A stretch of 64,000 bases of DNA, taken from assembly GCF_918698155.1 (NCBI RefSeq), contig NZ_CAKKLX010000024.1:1-64000 (forward strand), read 5' to 3'. The translations under genes and the position numbers were made by a program. This DNA is from Roseomonas sp. CECT 9278 (GTDB taxonomy: Bacteria > Pseudomonadota > Alphaproteobacteria > Acetobacterales > Acetobacteraceae). Shown one piece after another: positions 33,007 to 42,278 of this stretch. The stretch's first letter is position 1. Every line of letters starts with the position of its first letter. Under the pieces are notes generated by a model. It was given only the letters and a program-made list of their open reading frames with translations. It had not been told where the DNA came from and made no database searches.

Positions 33007-33489
33007 ATGCCACTGTACGAATGCGTGTTCATCGCGCGCAATGACATCACCCAGCAGCAGGTCGAGGCGATCGCCGAGCAGGTCGCCGGCCTCATCACCG
33101 AAGGCGGTGGCGAGGTGAAGAAGCGCGAATACTGGGGCCTGCGCGGCCTCGCCTACAAGGTGAAGAAGAACCGCAAGGGGCACTACATGCTCCTCGGTAT
33201 CGACGCGCCGGGCACCGCGCTGCCGGAAGTCGAGCGCCAGCTCGGCCTGAACGAGGACGTGCTGCGCTCCCTGATGATCAAGGTCGAGGCGATCGACGAG
33301 GCGCCCTCCGCCGTCCTGGCGAAGCGTGGCGACGACCGCGAGCGCGACCGCGGCTTCCGTGGCCCGCGCCCGGCCGGCCGCTTCGGCTCCGGCCGCACCG
33401 GCGGTGGCCGCGAGCGCGGCGACGACCGCGAGGAATTCCGCGCGCGTCCGCGCGACGAGATGGACGGCCCTGGCGGGCACGAGGAGTAA
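33007..33489 (+). CDS. rpsF: 30S ribosomal protein S6
   Basis: This 160-aa protein binds 16S rRNA with S18 on the platform of the small subunit. PLYECVFIARNDITQQQVEA starts it, and KKREYWGLRGLAYKVKKNRK and GHYMLL are core motifs. The C-terminal tail from about residue 105 is a long Arg/Gly/Asp-rich extension (RERDRGFRGPRPAGRF), as in other alphaproteobacterial S6 proteins. AAGGGAG upstream fits the start. It leads rpsF-rpsR-DUF2232-rplI. Confidence 0.96.
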   Translation: MPLYECVFIARNDITQQQVEAIAEQVAGLITEGGGEVKKREYWGLRGLAYKVKKNRKGHYMLLGIDAPGTALPEVERQLGLNEDVLRSLMIKVEAIDEAPSAVLAKRGDDRERDRGFRGPRPAGRFGSGRTGGGRERGDDREEFRARPRDEMDGPGGHEE

Positions 33490-33495
33490 GCCATC

Positions 33496-33774
33496 ATGTC
33501 CGATTCCAACGACCTGACCCCCGCCGGCCGCCGCCCCGCCGTTGGCGCGCGCCGCCCCTTCTACCGCCGCAAGAAGTCCTGCCCCTTCTCCGGGCCGCAG
33601 GCGCCGAAGATCGACTACAAGGACGTCCGGCTGCTGTCGCGCTTCCTGAGCGAGCGCGGCAAGATCGTCCCGTCCCGCATCACGGCGGTGTCCGGCAAGA
33701 AGCAGCGCGAACTGGCCCAGGCCATAAAGCGCGCCCGCTTCCTGGCGCTGCTGCCCTACGTCATCAACGACTGA
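33496..33774 (+). CDS. rpsR: 30S ribosomal protein S18
   Basis: This 92-aa protein is S18, the partner of S6. [36 protein letters not shown] and [20 protein letters not shown] are the conserved family core. A single Cys in KSCPF is what remains of the zinc-ligand pattern seen in some S18 types. The gap after rpsF is 6 bases, consistent with one transcript. Confidence 0.97.
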   Translation: MSDSNDLTPAGRRPAVGARRPFYRRKKSCPFSGPQAPKIDYKDVRLLSRFLSERGKIVPSRITAVSGKKQRELAQAIKRARFLALLPYVIND

Positions 33775-33781
33775 CCAGGCC

Positions 33782-34687
33782 ATGGGCGGCGTGCTGAGCA
33801 ATCCGCGCGGGCTCGCGGCGATGGCAGGGGGCCTCGCGGCCGCCGTGCTGTCGCTGTGGGCGATGCGCGGGCTACCGCTCGGCTTCGCCGCCTTCTGGCT
33901 GACGCCGCTGCCGCTGTTCGCCACGGGGCTGGGCTTCGGCCCGGCGGCCGCGGCGGGTGCGGCGGGGATCGCCGCGGTCATTCACCTCGCCGTCGCGGAC
34001 ATCCTGCCGGCGGCGGTCTTCCTGGTCGCCTTCGGCATCCCGGCGGTGCTGATCGTCGCCACCGGCTTCCGCGAGGGGCGGCTTGACCCGTCGCTGCCGC
34101 TGGCCGTCCTTGGCCTGTGGCCGGCGGTGGTCATCATCGGCTGCGGCGTGGCCTTCGCCGGCCTGCCTGGCGGGCTGGAGGGCGCGATGCGCGAGGCGGT
34201 CGAACAGGGGCTGCGGCGGATGGGCTCCAGCCCGGCGCAGGTCCCGGTCGACCAGCTGGTGCAGGTGATGGCGGCGGCGCTCGGCTTCTGGGCGGCGGTG
34301 TCGCATTCGGTGAATGGCGCGGCGGCGCAGTCGGCCCTTGCGCGCACGGGCTGGGCGCTCGCGCCCTCCCCGCGCTGGAGCGAGGTGCGGCTGCCCGCCT
34401 GGTACCCGCCGCTGACCGTGCTCGGCGCCGCGGCCTGGCTCGCCTTCGGGCGCGACGGGGACGTGGTGCTGCTGTCGGTAGTGCTGGTGCTGCTGCTGCC
34501 GGTGTTCCTGCAGGGGATCGCCGCGGTGCATCGACGCTCGGCCGGTCGGCCGGGCCGCAACTTCATGCTCGGCGTGTTCTACACCGGGCTGATCATTCTC
34601 AGCGTGCCGGCCGCGATCGCGGTGACGGCCTTCGGTTTCTACGAGCAATGGGGGCGGCCCTCGAGCCCGCCCGGAGGCACAACATGA
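33782..34687 (+). CDS. DUF2232 membrane protein
   Basis: This 301-aa protein has about eight hydrophobic helices (for example [60 protein letters not shown]). It matches the DUF2232 family commonly found between rpsR and rplI in alphaproteobacteria. It has no assigned function; a link to S-component-like transporters has been suggested for the fold. Its stop overlaps the rplI ATG as ATGA. Confidence 0.85.
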   Translation: MGGVLSNPRGLAAMAGGLAAAVLSLWAMRGLPLGFAAFWLTPLPLFATGLGFGPAAAAGAAGIAAVIHLAVADILPAAVFLVAFGIPAVLIVATGFREGRLDPSLPLAVLGLWPAVVIIGCGVAFAGLPGGLEGAMREAVEQGLRRMGSSPAQVPVDQLVQVMAAALGFWAAVSHSVNGAAAQSALARTGWALAPSPRWSEVRLPAWYPPLTVLGAAAWLAFGRDGDVVLLSVVLVLLLPVFLQGIAAVHRRSAGRPGRNFMLGVFYTGLIILSVPAAIAVTAFGFYEQWGRPSSPPGGTT

Positions 34688-35250
34688 TCGAACTCATCCT
34701 GATGCAGCGCGTCGACAAGCTCGGCCAGATGGGCGAGCTGGTGAAGGTGAAGCCGGGCTACGCGCGCAACCACCTGATCCCGACCGGCAAGGCGATCCGC
34801 GCCAACAAGGACAACCTCGCGCGCTTCGAGCGCGAGCGCGCCCAGCTGGAAGCGCAGAACATCAAGCGCCGCGGCGAGGCCGAGCGCACCGCCGAGCGCG
34901 TGGCGGGCCTGTCCATCGTGATCATCCGCCAGGCGGGCGAGAGCGGCGCGCTGTACGGGTCGGTCTCGACCCGCGACATCGCCGATGGCTGCAAGGCCTC
35001 GGGCCTGTCGGTGGACCGCGAGCAGGTGATGCTCGGCCAGCCGATCAAGTCGGTCGGCCTGACCACGGTGCAGGTCGCGCTGCACCCCGAAGTCGCCATC
35101 CCGGTGGTGGTGAACGTGGCGCGCAGCCCCGAGGAAGCCGAGAAGCAGGCGCGCGGCGAGCGTGTCGAAGCCGAGGACGAGGCCGAGGCCGCGTCGCTCG
35201 AAGCCGAGCTGGCCGCCGAACTGGCCGCCGGCCAGGCCGAAGGCGCCTGA
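34684..35250 (+). CDS. rplI: 50S ribosomal protein L9
   Basis: This 188-aa protein is L9, which binds 23S rRNA and extends from the large subunit. [39 protein letters not shown] and the following [20 protein letters not shown] helix are the N-domain and connecting helix. [15 protein letters not shown] and [20 protein letters not shown] form the C-domain. The acidic alanine-rich tail ([20 protein letters not shown]) is an extension typical of alphaproteobacteria. A strong hairpin follows the stop. Confidence 0.97.
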   Translation: MIELILMQRVDKLGQMGELVKVKPGYARNHLIPTGKAIRANKDNLARFERERAQLEAQNIKRRGEAERTAERVAGLSIVIIRQAGESGALYGSVSTRDIADGCKASGLSVDREQVMLGQPIKSVGLTTVQVALHPEVAIPVVVNVARSPEEAEKQARGERVEAEDEAEAASLEAELAAELAAGQAEGA

Positions 35251-35257
35251 CGCGCGC

Positions 35258-35282
35258 GGCGCGGAGGCCGGTCCTCCGCGCC
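35258..35282 (+). terminator. hairpin after the rpsF-rplI operon
   Basis: GGCGCGGAGG (35258-35267) and CCTCCGCGCC (35273-35282) form a perfect 10-bp stem with a CCGGT loop, 7 bases after the rplI stop. It lacks a T-tract but is the natural end of the ribosomal transcript. Confidence 0.6.
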
Positions 35283-35503
35283 GACCGTGCCGCGCACCGC
35301 GCCGGCCCGGCGCGCCCCGCGGCGGTGCGGGCACGACCTTGCCGACCCGCCTTCGCGGGGCTGGCGACCGGCCCGGATCGTCCCGGCGCCCGTGCCCTTG
35401 CTGCCAGGCGCGCGCGGTCAGGGCACACCGCCTCATTCGGCCGAACGGTACGATCCGGGTGGATCCGTCCCAGCCTGCCGCCCTGCCCCGTCGTCGGAAC
35501 CGC

Positions 35504-36451
35504 ATGCGCCTCACCGCCATCGCCATGATCCGCAACGAGGCGGACATCCTTCCCGACTTCCTCGGCCATTGCGCGGCGCTGTTCGACGAGGTGCTGGTGG
35601 TCGACCATGCCTCGACCGACGGCACCACCGAGATCCTGGCCGCGGCGGCGGTGCGCATGCCGCTGGTGGTGCGCCGCTACGCCCAGCGCCCCTATGTGCA
35701 GTCGCAGCTGGTGACGGCGCTGGCGCAGGAGGCCTTCGCGCGCGGCGCCGACTGGGTGTTTCCCCTCGATGCCGATGAATTCCCGATGGTGGCGGGGCGC
35801 GACGACCTGCTGGCGCGCCTGCCGGCCGATGCGGCGGCGGTGCTGTGGCGCTGGCGCAATCTGTGGCCGCTGGGCGACCACGGCTTCGCGGCCTTCGACG
35901 CAGCGCGCGACTACGAGAGCCTGCCGCCCGACATCGGCACCACCGTCAAGATCGCCATCGCGCGCCAGGTGCCGGTGCTGCTGCCCGGCTTCGCCATCGG
36001 CCAGGGCAGCCACAACGTGGCCGGCCTGCGCGATCGCGCGGGCATGCCCGCCGAGGTCGGGCGGCTCGCGCATATCCCGATCCGCAGCCGCGAACGCTTC
36101 GTGATGAAGGCCACCGCCGGCATGAAGGCGGTGGCCGAGACGCCCGCCCTGCCGGCCGGTTCGGCCACCCAGTGGCGCCGCGCGGCCAACCGGCCGGAAC
36201 GCTTCGACGGCACCGATGGGCTGGCGCGGCTGCGCCGCAGCGCGCTCGCGTATCCGGCCGCGATGGATCCGGCCGCCATCGCCGAGCCCGTCGTGTTCAA
36301 GCCCGCCGACCGGCTCCAGGGGCTGCCCGCCGCGCTGCCAGATGCCGCCGCGGTGCTGGCGCGCGAGGCCGCATTGGCCTGGCAGCCGGTGCCCGGGGAA
36401 CCCTGGCGGATCGCGCTGCGCGACGATGCGCTGGTGCTCGTGCCACGCTGA
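35504..36451 (+). CDS. family 2 glycosyltransferase
   Basis: This 315-aa protein has a GT-A fold start: LTAIAMIRNEADILPDFLGH, then VLVVDHASTDGTTEIL and the DxD-like PLDADEFPMV near 85-94. It resembles the cytosolic family-2 members that begin with a MIRNE motif and act on polysaccharide or unknown acceptors. The middle part (HNVAGL, LAHIPIRSRERFVMKA) is typical of that group. The ATG at 35504 is the first consistent start. The sugar and acceptor are unknown. It lies alone between rplI and dnaB. Confidence 0.83.
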   Translation: MRLTAIAMIRNEADILPDFLGHCAALFDEVLVVDHASTDGTTEILAAAAVRMPLVVRRYAQRPYVQSQLVTALAQEAFARGADWVFPLDADEFPMVAGRDDLLARLPADAAAVLWRWRNLWPLGDHGFAAFDAARDYESLPPDIGTTVKIAIARQVPVLLPGFAIGQGSHNVAGLRDRAGMPAEVGRLAHIPIRSRERFVMKATAGMKAVAETPALPAGSATQWRRAANRPERFDGTDGLARLRRSALAYPAAMDPAAIAEPVVFKPADRLQGLPAALPDAAAVLAREAALAWQPVPGEPWRIALRDDALVLVPR

Positions 36452-36551
36452 CACCGGCGGCGCGGCGCGGCGCATCGCCGCGGATGCATCCCCGTCATCC
36501 CCGCTTTCCACAGGCCGCGCGCGGCGCAGCGCGCCGGTCTAGGATGGCGCC

Positions 36552-38063
36552 ATGAACGAGATCGATCCCGCGGGCAGTTCGCTGCTGGGCCTGTCGCAGC
36601 GGCTGCCGCCATCCAACCTGGCGGCGGAGCAGGCGCTGCTCGGCGCGCTGCTGGCCAACAACAAGGCCTATGAGCGGGTCAGCGAGTTCCTCGCCCCCGA
36701 ACATTTCGCCGACCCGATCCATGGCCGCATCTTCCAGGCCATCCAGCGGCGCGTCGAGGCCGGGCAGCTTGCCGATGTGGTGACGCTGCGGGCGGAATTC
36801 GAACATTCCGGGCTGCTGGATGAGGTCGGCGGGCCGGCCTACCTGGCGCAGCTTCTGTCGGCCATGGTCGGCATCATCAATGCCGGCGAATACGGCCGCG
36901 TGGTGTTCGATGCCTGGCTGCGGCGGCAATTGATCGACCTCGGCGAAGTGGTGGTGAACCGTGCCTTCGGCGCCGAGGCGGAGCTCGATGCCACGCAGCA
37001 GCTGGAAGCGGCCGAGCAGGCGCTGTTCGACCTCGCGAAGGATGGCGCCGCTGGCGAGGGCGGCATGGTCACCTTCGACCGCGCGCTGGCGACGGCGGTG
37101 GAGGCCGCGGCCAAGGCCTTCTCCACCCCAGGCGGCGTCTCGGGGCTGAGCACCGGGCTGCGCGACCTGGATGCCAAGATGGGCGGGCTGCACAAGTCGG
37201 ACCTGATGATCGTCGCGGGGCGGCCGGGCATGGGCAAGACCGCGCTCGCCACCAAGATCGGCTTCGGCGCGGCGAAGGCGATCCTGCGCGAGGCGCGCGA
37301 TGCCGATCCCAATGCGGTGCCCAAGGGCGGTGTCGCGATCTTCTCACTGGAAATGAGCGCCGACCAGCTGGCGACCCGCCTGCTGTCGGAGGAAGCGCGG
37401 ATTTCCGGCGACCGCATCCGCCGCGGCGAGATCGGCCAGCGCGACTTCGACCGCTTCGTGGAAGTCAGCCGCGATATCTCGTCGCTGCCGATCTATATCG
37501 ACGACACGCCGGCCATCACGATCAGCGCGTTGCGGACGCGCTGCCGGCGCCTCAAGCGCACGCGCGGGCTCGATCTTGTCATCGTCGACTACCTGCAGCT
37601 GATGCGCCCGGCGGCCGGCACGCGGCCGGAGAACCGCGTGCTGGAGATCAGCATGATCACGCAGGGGCTGAAGGCGATCGCGAAGGAGCTCGCGGTGCCG
37701 GTGATCGCGCTGTCGCAGCTCTCGCGCGCGGTGGAATCGCGCGAGGACAAGCGCCCGCAGCTGTCCGACCTGCGTGAATCCGGGTCGATCGAGCAGGACG
37801 CCGACTCGGTCATGTTCGTCTATCGCGACGACTACTACCTGATGCAGCGCGCGCCCAAGGAGCTGGCCTTCGACAACAACGACAAGTTCCACGAGGCGGT
37901 CGACAAGTGGCAGAAGGACATGGAGCTGGCGCACAACAAGGCGGAACTCATCATCGCCAAGCAGCGCCACGGCCCGACCGGCACGATCAAGCTGTTCTTC
38001 GAGGCCGAGTTCACCCGCTTCGGCGACCTCGATACCCATCACGAGGACTCCATGCGTGACTGA
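36552..38063 (+). CDS. dnaB: replicative DNA helicase
   Basis: This 503-aa protein is the hexameric replicative helicase. The N-terminal domain has LAAEQALLGALLANNKAYER and HGRIFQAIQ. The RecA-like domain has Walker A GRPGMGKT (about 223-230), FSLEMSADQLATRLLSEEAR, LDLVIVDYLQLM and LSQLSRAVE. A lysine-rich KQRHGPTGTIKLFFE near the end is the family C-terminal motif. Length and order are normal and no intein is inserted. It overlaps the GNAT gene by 8 bases and begins the dnaB-GNAT-alr-mlaE-mlaF run. Confidence 0.97.
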   Translation: MNEIDPAGSSLLGLSQRLPPSNLAAEQALLGALLANNKAYERVSEFLAPEHFADPIHGRIFQAIQRRVEAGQLADVVTLRAEFEHSGLLDEVGGPAYLAQLLSAMVGIINAGEYGRVVFDAWLRRQLIDLGEVVVNRAFGAEAELDATQQLEAAEQALFDLAKDGAAGEGGMVTFDRALATAVEAAAKAFSTPGGVSGLSTGLRDLDAKMGGLHKSDLMIVAGRPGMGKTALATKIGFGAAKAILREARDADPNAVPKGGVAIFSLEMSADQLATRLLSEEARISGDRIRRGEIGQRDFDRFVEVSRDISSLPIYIDDTPAITISALRTRCRRLKRTRGLDLVIVDYLQLMRPAAGTRPENRVLEISMITQGLKAIAKELAVPVIALSQLSRAVESREDKRPQLSDLRESGSIEQDADSVMFVYRDDYYLMQRAPKELAFDNNDKFHEAVDKWQKDMELAHNKAELIIAKQRHGPTGTIKLFFEAEFTRFGDLDTHHEDSMRD

Positions 38064-38520
38064 CGCCCTGGCCATCCGCCCCGCACGGCCCGAGGATTTC
38101 GACGCCTGGCTTCCATTATGGGCGGGCTACAACGCCTTCTACGAGCGCACCGGGCCGACCGCCGTGAGCGAGGCGCAGACGCGCACCACCTGGGCGCGCT
38201 TCCTCGACGGCCACGAACCCATGGAGGCGCTGGTCGCCGAGCATGACGGCGCGCTGGTCGGCTTCGTGCACATCATCTTCCATCGCAACACCACGATGAT
38301 GGGCCCGACCTGCTACCTGCAGGACCTGTTCGCCGCGCCGGCACTGCGCGGCAAGGGCGTCGGTCGGGCGCTGATCGAAGCGGCGGCGGCGCGCGCGACG
38401 CAGGCCGGCGCGGCGCGGCTGTACTGGCAGACGCAGCAGGGCAATGCGACGGCGCGCCTGCTCTATGATCGCATCGCGCAGAATTCCGGCTTCATCGTGT
38501 ACCGCATGGACCTGGCGTGA
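38056..38520 (+). CDS. GNAT family N-acetyltransferase
   Basis: This 154-aa protein has the GNAT fold. IRPARPEDFDAWLPLWAGYN starts it, and the acetyl-CoA loop is DLFAAPALRGKGVGRALIEA (about 93-112). YWQTQQGNATARLLYDRIAQ contains the C-terminal signature. The GTG start follows GAGGAC and overlaps dnaB. Substrate unknown; position before alr suggests no specific role. The stop overlaps the alr start. Confidence 0.88.
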   Translation: MTDALAIRPARPEDFDAWLPLWAGYNAFYERTGPTAVSEAQTRTTWARFLDGHEPMEALVAEHDGALVGFVHIIFHRNTTMMGPTCYLQDLFAAPALRGKGVGRALIEAAAARATQAGAARLYWQTQQGNATARLLYDRIAQNSGFIVYRMDLA

Positions 38521-39605
38521 GCCCGCAGACCGGCCAGCCGGTCCTGACCATCGACCTGCCGGCGATCGCGGCGAATTGGCGCGACCTGGCGGCGCGCGGC
38601 GCACCCGGCGCGGTGGCGGGCGTGGTGAAGGCGGATGGCTACGGCCTCGGCGCCATCGAGGTGGCGCGCGCGCTGCGCGGCGCCGGCTGCCGTCACTTCT
38701 TCGTGGCCTGCCTGGCCGAGGGGCTGGCGCTGCGCGCCGCACTCGGCGCGGGTCCGATGGTCGCGGTGCTGGAAGGCTTCGCGCCGGGCGAGGATGGCGA
38801 CGCGGGCCTGGTGCCGGTGCTGAACGCGCTGTCGGACGTGGCGGCCCATGCGGCGGCAGGCCGCGCGGCCGGCGTGGCGCGGCGCGCCATCCTGCACCTG
38901 GATACCGGCATGGCGCGGCTTGGCCTGGATGCGGGGGAACAGGCGCGGGTCATGCAGGACCACGGGATCCTGGCCGGTCTCGACCTGATCTATGCGATGA
39001 CGCACCTGGCCTGCGCGGATGAACCGCAGCATCCGATGAACGCGGCCCAGGCGGCGCGCTTCACGGCCGCCTGCGCGGGGTTGCCGGCGATGCGCCGGTC
39101 GCTGGCCAATTCATCGGGGATGTTCCTCGGGCCGGGCTTCGGCAGCGACCTCGCGCGGCCGGGCTGCGCGCTCTATGGCATCAATCCCACGCCGGGCGCG
39201 CCGAACCCGATGCGCCAGGTGATGCGGCTTGATGCGCCGGTGCTGCAGGTCCGCGATATCCCGGCCGGTGCTTCGGTCGGCTACGGCGCCTCCTGGGTCG
39301 CGCAGCGCGCCTCGCGCATCGCCACGGTTGCGGTGGGCTATGCGGATGGCTACCTGAGAAGCCTGTCGGGCCGGGCCATGGGCGAATTCCAGGGCCGGCC
39401 CGTTCCCCTCGTGGCACGGGTGTCCATGGATTTGACGACCTTCGACGTGACCGACCTGCCCGACATCGCCGTGGGCCGCCGCATCACCGTGCTGGGTGGC
39501 GCGCGCTGCACGCCGGACGAGGCGGCCGCGCGCGCGGGCACCATCGGCTACGAGATGCTGACCGGCCTCGGTGCGCGCTACCACCGCGACTACCTGCGGG
39601 GCTGA
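38517..39605 (+). CDS. alr: alanine racemase
   Basis: This 362-aa PLP enzyme makes D-alanine for peptidoglycan. The PLP lysine is Lys38 in GVVKADGYGLGAI and the catalytic tyrosine is Tyr256 in VGYGASWVA. HLDTGMARLG, SLANSSGMF, RPGCALYG and the C-terminal VSMDLTTFDVTD are conserved segments. The GTG start overlaps the GNAT gene stop (GTGA). Position between dnaB and mlaE is common in alphaproteobacteria. Confidence 0.96.
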   Translation: MSPQTGQPVLTIDLPAIAANWRDLAARGAPGAVAGVVKADGYGLGAIEVARALRGAGCRHFFVACLAEGLALRAALGAGPMVAVLEGFAPGEDGDAGLVPVLNALSDVAAHAAAGRAAGVARRAILHLDTGMARLGLDAGEQARVMQDHGILAGLDLIYAMTHLACADEPQHPMNAAQAARFTAACAGLPAMRRSLANSSGMFLGPGFGSDLARPGCALYGINPTPGAPNPMRQVMRLDAPVLQVRDIPAGASVGYGASWVAQRASRIATVAVGYADGYLRSLSGRAMGEFQGRPVPLVARVSMDLTTFDVTDLPDIAVGRRITVLGGARCTPDEAAARAGTIGYEMLTGLGARYHRDYLRG

Positions 39606-39618
39606 GGGCTTGAACCTG

Positions 39619-40395
39619 GTGCTGAACCCCCTGGCCGCGGTCGGGCGCGGCGTGATCGGCGGCTGCCGCAGCGTGGGCGCCGTCGCCCTGTTCGCGCTGG
39701 CCGGCGTGTCGCACCTGCTGCGGCCGCCCTTCTACGGCCGGCTGTTCCTGCGTCACCTGGCGGAGATCGCATACTTCTCCCTGCCCGTTGTCGCGCTGAC
39801 GGCGGTGTTCACCGGCATGGTGCTGGCGTTGCAATCCTATACCGGCTTCGCGCGCTTCAACGCGGAAGGCGCGGTGGCGAACGTGGTCGTGCTGTCCATC
39901 ACGCGCGAACTGGGTCCCGTGCTGGCCGGGCTGATGGTGGCCGGGCGCATCGGCGCCGCCTTCGCCGCCGAGATCGGCACCATGCGCGTGACCGACCAGA
40001 TCGACGCGCTGACCACGCTGTCGACCAACCCGATGAAGTACCTGGTGGCGCCGCGGCTGCTGGCGGGCGTGGTGGCGCTGCCCTTCCTGGTGGTGGTGGC
40101 CGACATCCTGGGCGTGATGGGCGGTTGGCTGATCGGCACCACGCAGCTCGGCTTCGGCTCGGCGGCGTATCTCAAGGCCACGATGGATTTCCTGCAGGTG
40201 TCGGATGTCGTCTCGGGGCTGGTGAAGGCGGCCGTGTTCGGCTTCGTGATCACGCTGATGGGCTGCTGGTGCGGCTACCATTCGCGCGGCGGCGCGCAGG
40301 GCGTGGGCGCGGCGACCACGGCGGCGGTGGTGTCGTCGTCGATCCTGATCCTGGCCCTCGACTACCTGCTGACCGCGATGTTCTTCGCGACATGA
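39619..40395 (+). CDS. mlaE: MlaE-family ABC transporter permease
   Basis: This protein of about 258 aa is the permease of an Mla-type phospholipid transporter. Family segments are LPVVALTAVFTGMVLALQSY, RELGPVLAGLMVAGRIGAAF, AAEIGTMRVTDQIDAL and PRLLAGVVALPFLVVVADIL, the core of the MlaE fold. GTG at 39619 has GAGGG about 10 bases upstream; a TTG at 39610 is also possible. Its stop overlaps the mlaF ATG. No mlaD-like MCE gene follows, so the substrate-binding ring subunit must be encoded elsewhere. Confidence 0.92.
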   Translation: MLNPLAAVGRGVIGGCRSVGAVALFALAGVSHLLRPPFYGRLFLRHLAEIAYFSLPVVALTAVFTGMVLALQSYTGFARFNAEGAVANVVVLSITRELGPVLAGLMVAGRIGAAFAAEIGTMRVTDQIDALTTLSTNPMKYLVAPRLLAGVVALPFLVVVADILGVMGGWLIGTTQLGFGSAAYLKATMDFLQVSDVVSGLVKAAVFGFVITLMGCWCGYHSRGGAQGVGAATTAAVVSSSILILALDYLLTAMFFAT

Positions 40396-41168
40396 CCGAC
40401 GCACCACCGAAGATCCGCCTGCGCGGCCTGTGCAAGGCGTTTGGCGACAAGCGCGTGCTGGATGGCGTGGACCTCGATATCCGCGCCGGGCATGGCATGG
40501 TGATCCTGGGCGGGTCGGGTTCCGGCAAGTCGGTCACCATCAAGTGCATCCTGGGGCTGGTGCAGCCCGATGCCGGCACCATCGAGGTCGATGGCCGCGA
40601 CCTGCTGTCGATGCCGCGGCGCGATCGCGAGGCGCTGGCCGACCGCATCGGCATGCTGTTCCAGAACGGCGCGCTGTTCGACAGCCTGCCGGTCTGGGAG
40701 AACGTGTGTTTCAAGCTGCTGGCGCAGAAGCGCATCACGCGCGGCGCGGCGCGCGACAAGGCGGCGGAGGTGCTGGCGCAGGTCGGCCTGGCGGCGTCGG
40801 TGGGCGACCTGTCGCCGTCCGAACTCTCGGGCGGGATGCAGAAGCGCGTGGGCCTGGCGCGCGCGATCGCGGCCGAACCGGACATCATCTTCTTCGACGA
40901 ACCGACCACGGGGCTGGACCCGATCATGGGCGCGGTGATCGACGGGCTGATCGTGGATTGCGTGAAGCGCCTCGGCGCCACCGCCGTGTCCATCACGCAC
41001 GACATGGCGAGCGCGCGGCGCATCGGCGACGACGCGGCCATGCTGCACAAGGGGCGCATCGTCTGGACCGGCGCGGCGGCGGCGCTGGGGGAGACCGGCA
41101 ATGCGGTGGTGGATCAGTTCGCACGCGGGGAGCGCGACGGGCCGATCCAGATGGAGTTGCGGCGGTAG
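40392..41168 (+). CDS. mlaF: MlaF-type ABC transporter ATP-binding protein
   Basis: This 258-aa ATPase powers the Mla-type transporter. Walker A is GGSGSGKSV (about 40-48), Q-loop in GMLFQNGALFDSLPVWENV, signature LSGGMQKRVGLARAIA (about 145-160) and Walker B DIIFFDEPTTGLDPI. The LFQNGALFDSL wording is typical of MlaF/TrcD-type ATPases. The ATG overlaps the mlaE stop (ATGA), so the pair is probably translationally coupled. Confidence 0.94.
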   Translation: MTDAPPKIRLRGLCKAFGDKRVLDGVDLDIRAGHGMVILGGSGSGKSVTIKCILGLVQPDAGTIEVDGRDLLSMPRRDREALADRIGMLFQNGALFDSLPVWENVCFKLLAQKRITRGAARDKAAEVLAQVGLAASVGDLSPSELSGGMQKRVGLARAIAAEPDIIFFDEPTTGLDPIMGAVIDGLIVDCVKRLGATAVSITHDMASARRIGDDAAMLHKGRIVWTGAAAALGETGNAVVDQFARGERDGPIQMELRR

Positions 41169-41207
41169 CGCAGGCGGTCGGCCCCGCGCGCCTGCGCGGC
41201 ACGCCTC

Positions 41208-41327
41208 GTGACCCGCGCGCCTGCCCGGCGCGACCCCTTGACCCGCGCGCCTGCCCGGCGCGACCCCTTGACCCGCGCGCCTGCCCGGCGCGACCCCTTG
41301 ACCCGCGCGCCTGCCCGGCGCGACCCT
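41208..41327. repeat. 30-bp tandem repeat array T2
   Basis: ACCCGCGCGCCTGCCCGGCG recurs at 41211, 41241, 41271 and 41301, giving four units of 30 bp, three of them followed by CGACCCCTTG. Units look identical apart from the edges. The array lies between mlaF and the TauD-type gene and ends about 57 bases before the latter's ATG. It is open in frame with that gene. The unit shares CCTTG(A/T)C and GCGCGCC with array T1. Confidence 0.85.
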
Positions 41328-41384
41328 CCCCTCACGAAGCCCGGCCGCGCCGGCGGAACGGGCCGCATCCGAGGAACGCCGCCC

Positions 41385-42269
41385 ATGACGCTCACGCTCA
41401 AGCCGCTCCATCCGCTGTTCGTCGCCGAGGCCACCGGCATCGACCTGCGCGCCCCCATCGGCCCCGACCTCGCCGCCGAGATCCACCACGCCATGGACCG
41501 CTACAGCGTGCTGGTCTTCCCCGGCCAGCCGCTGGACGACGAACAGCAGATGGATGTCGGCCGCGCGCTGGGCACGCTGGAAGCCACGCGCGGCGTGGTG
41601 GACGCGCACAAGCACCGCCTCAAGCACCAGGAGATGAACGACATCTCCAACCTCGACACTGACGGCAAGCTGCTCGCCGCCGACGACCGGCGGCGGATGT
41701 TCGCGCTCGGCAACCGGCTCTGGCACAGCGATTCGTCGTTCAAGCCGACACCGGCGATGTATTCCATGCTGCACGCCCGCGTGATCCCGCCCGATGGCGG
41801 CGAGACCGAATTCGCCGACATGCGCGCCGCCTGGGATGCCCTGCCCGAACGCACCAAGGCGAAGATCAAGGGCATGACCACCTGGCATTCGCTGATCTAT
41901 TCGCGCGCGCAGCTCGGCTTCGACGAATACACGGCGGAGGAGAAGATCGCCTTCGCCCCGGTGCCGCAACGCCTGGTGCGCCGGCATCCGGGGTCGGGGC
42001 GCACCTCGCTCTACCTGTCCGCGCATATCGGGCGCATCGAAGGCATGCCCACGCCCGAAGGCATGGCGATGATCCGCGACCTGACGGAACACGCGACGCA
42101 ACGGGAATTCGTCCACCGCCACCACTGGACCCAGAACGACCTGGTGATGTGGGACAACCGCTGCACCCTGCACCGCGCCCGGCCCTTCGAAGACAGCGTC
42201 CACCCCCGCGACATGCGCCGCGTCACGCTGACCGACGTGGCGCCGACACTGGAACAGCAGGCGGCGTGA
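41385..42269 (+). CDS. TauD/TfdA-family dioxygenase
   Basis: This 294-aa protein is an Fe(II)/2-oxoglutarate-dependent dioxygenase. The iron facial triad is His114 and Asp116 (LWHSDSSF) and His263 (CTLHRARPF), with the 2-oxoglutarate arginine near 266. LFVAEATGIDLRAPIGPDLA and VLVFPGQPLDDEQQM are TauD-family segments. Family members attack taurine, 2,4-D or other sulfonate or carboxylate substrates; the specificity here is unknown. GAGGAA with about 8-base spacing precedes the ATG. Confidence 0.88.
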   Translation: MTLTLKPLHPLFVAEATGIDLRAPIGPDLAAEIHHAMDRYSVLVFPGQPLDDEQQMDVGRALGTLEATRGVVDAHKHRLKHQEMNDISNLDTDGKLLAADDRRRMFALGNRLWHSDSSFKPTPAMYSMLHARVIPPDGGETEFADMRAAWDALPERTKAKIKGMTTWHSLIYSRAQLGFDEYTAEEKIAFAPVPQRLVRRHPGSGRTSLYLSAHIGRIEGMPTPEGMAMIRDLTEHATQREFVHRHHWTQNDLVMWDNRCTLHRARPFEDSVHPRDMRRVTLTDVAPTLEQQAA

Positions 42270-42278
42270 CGACGCGGC

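Noticed and set aside
41208..41327. The second 30-bp array considered as a CRISPR or as coding for a repeat protein
   Set aside because: There are no spacers. A coding role is unlikely because the dioxygenase has a good ribosome-binding site and a normal start after the array.
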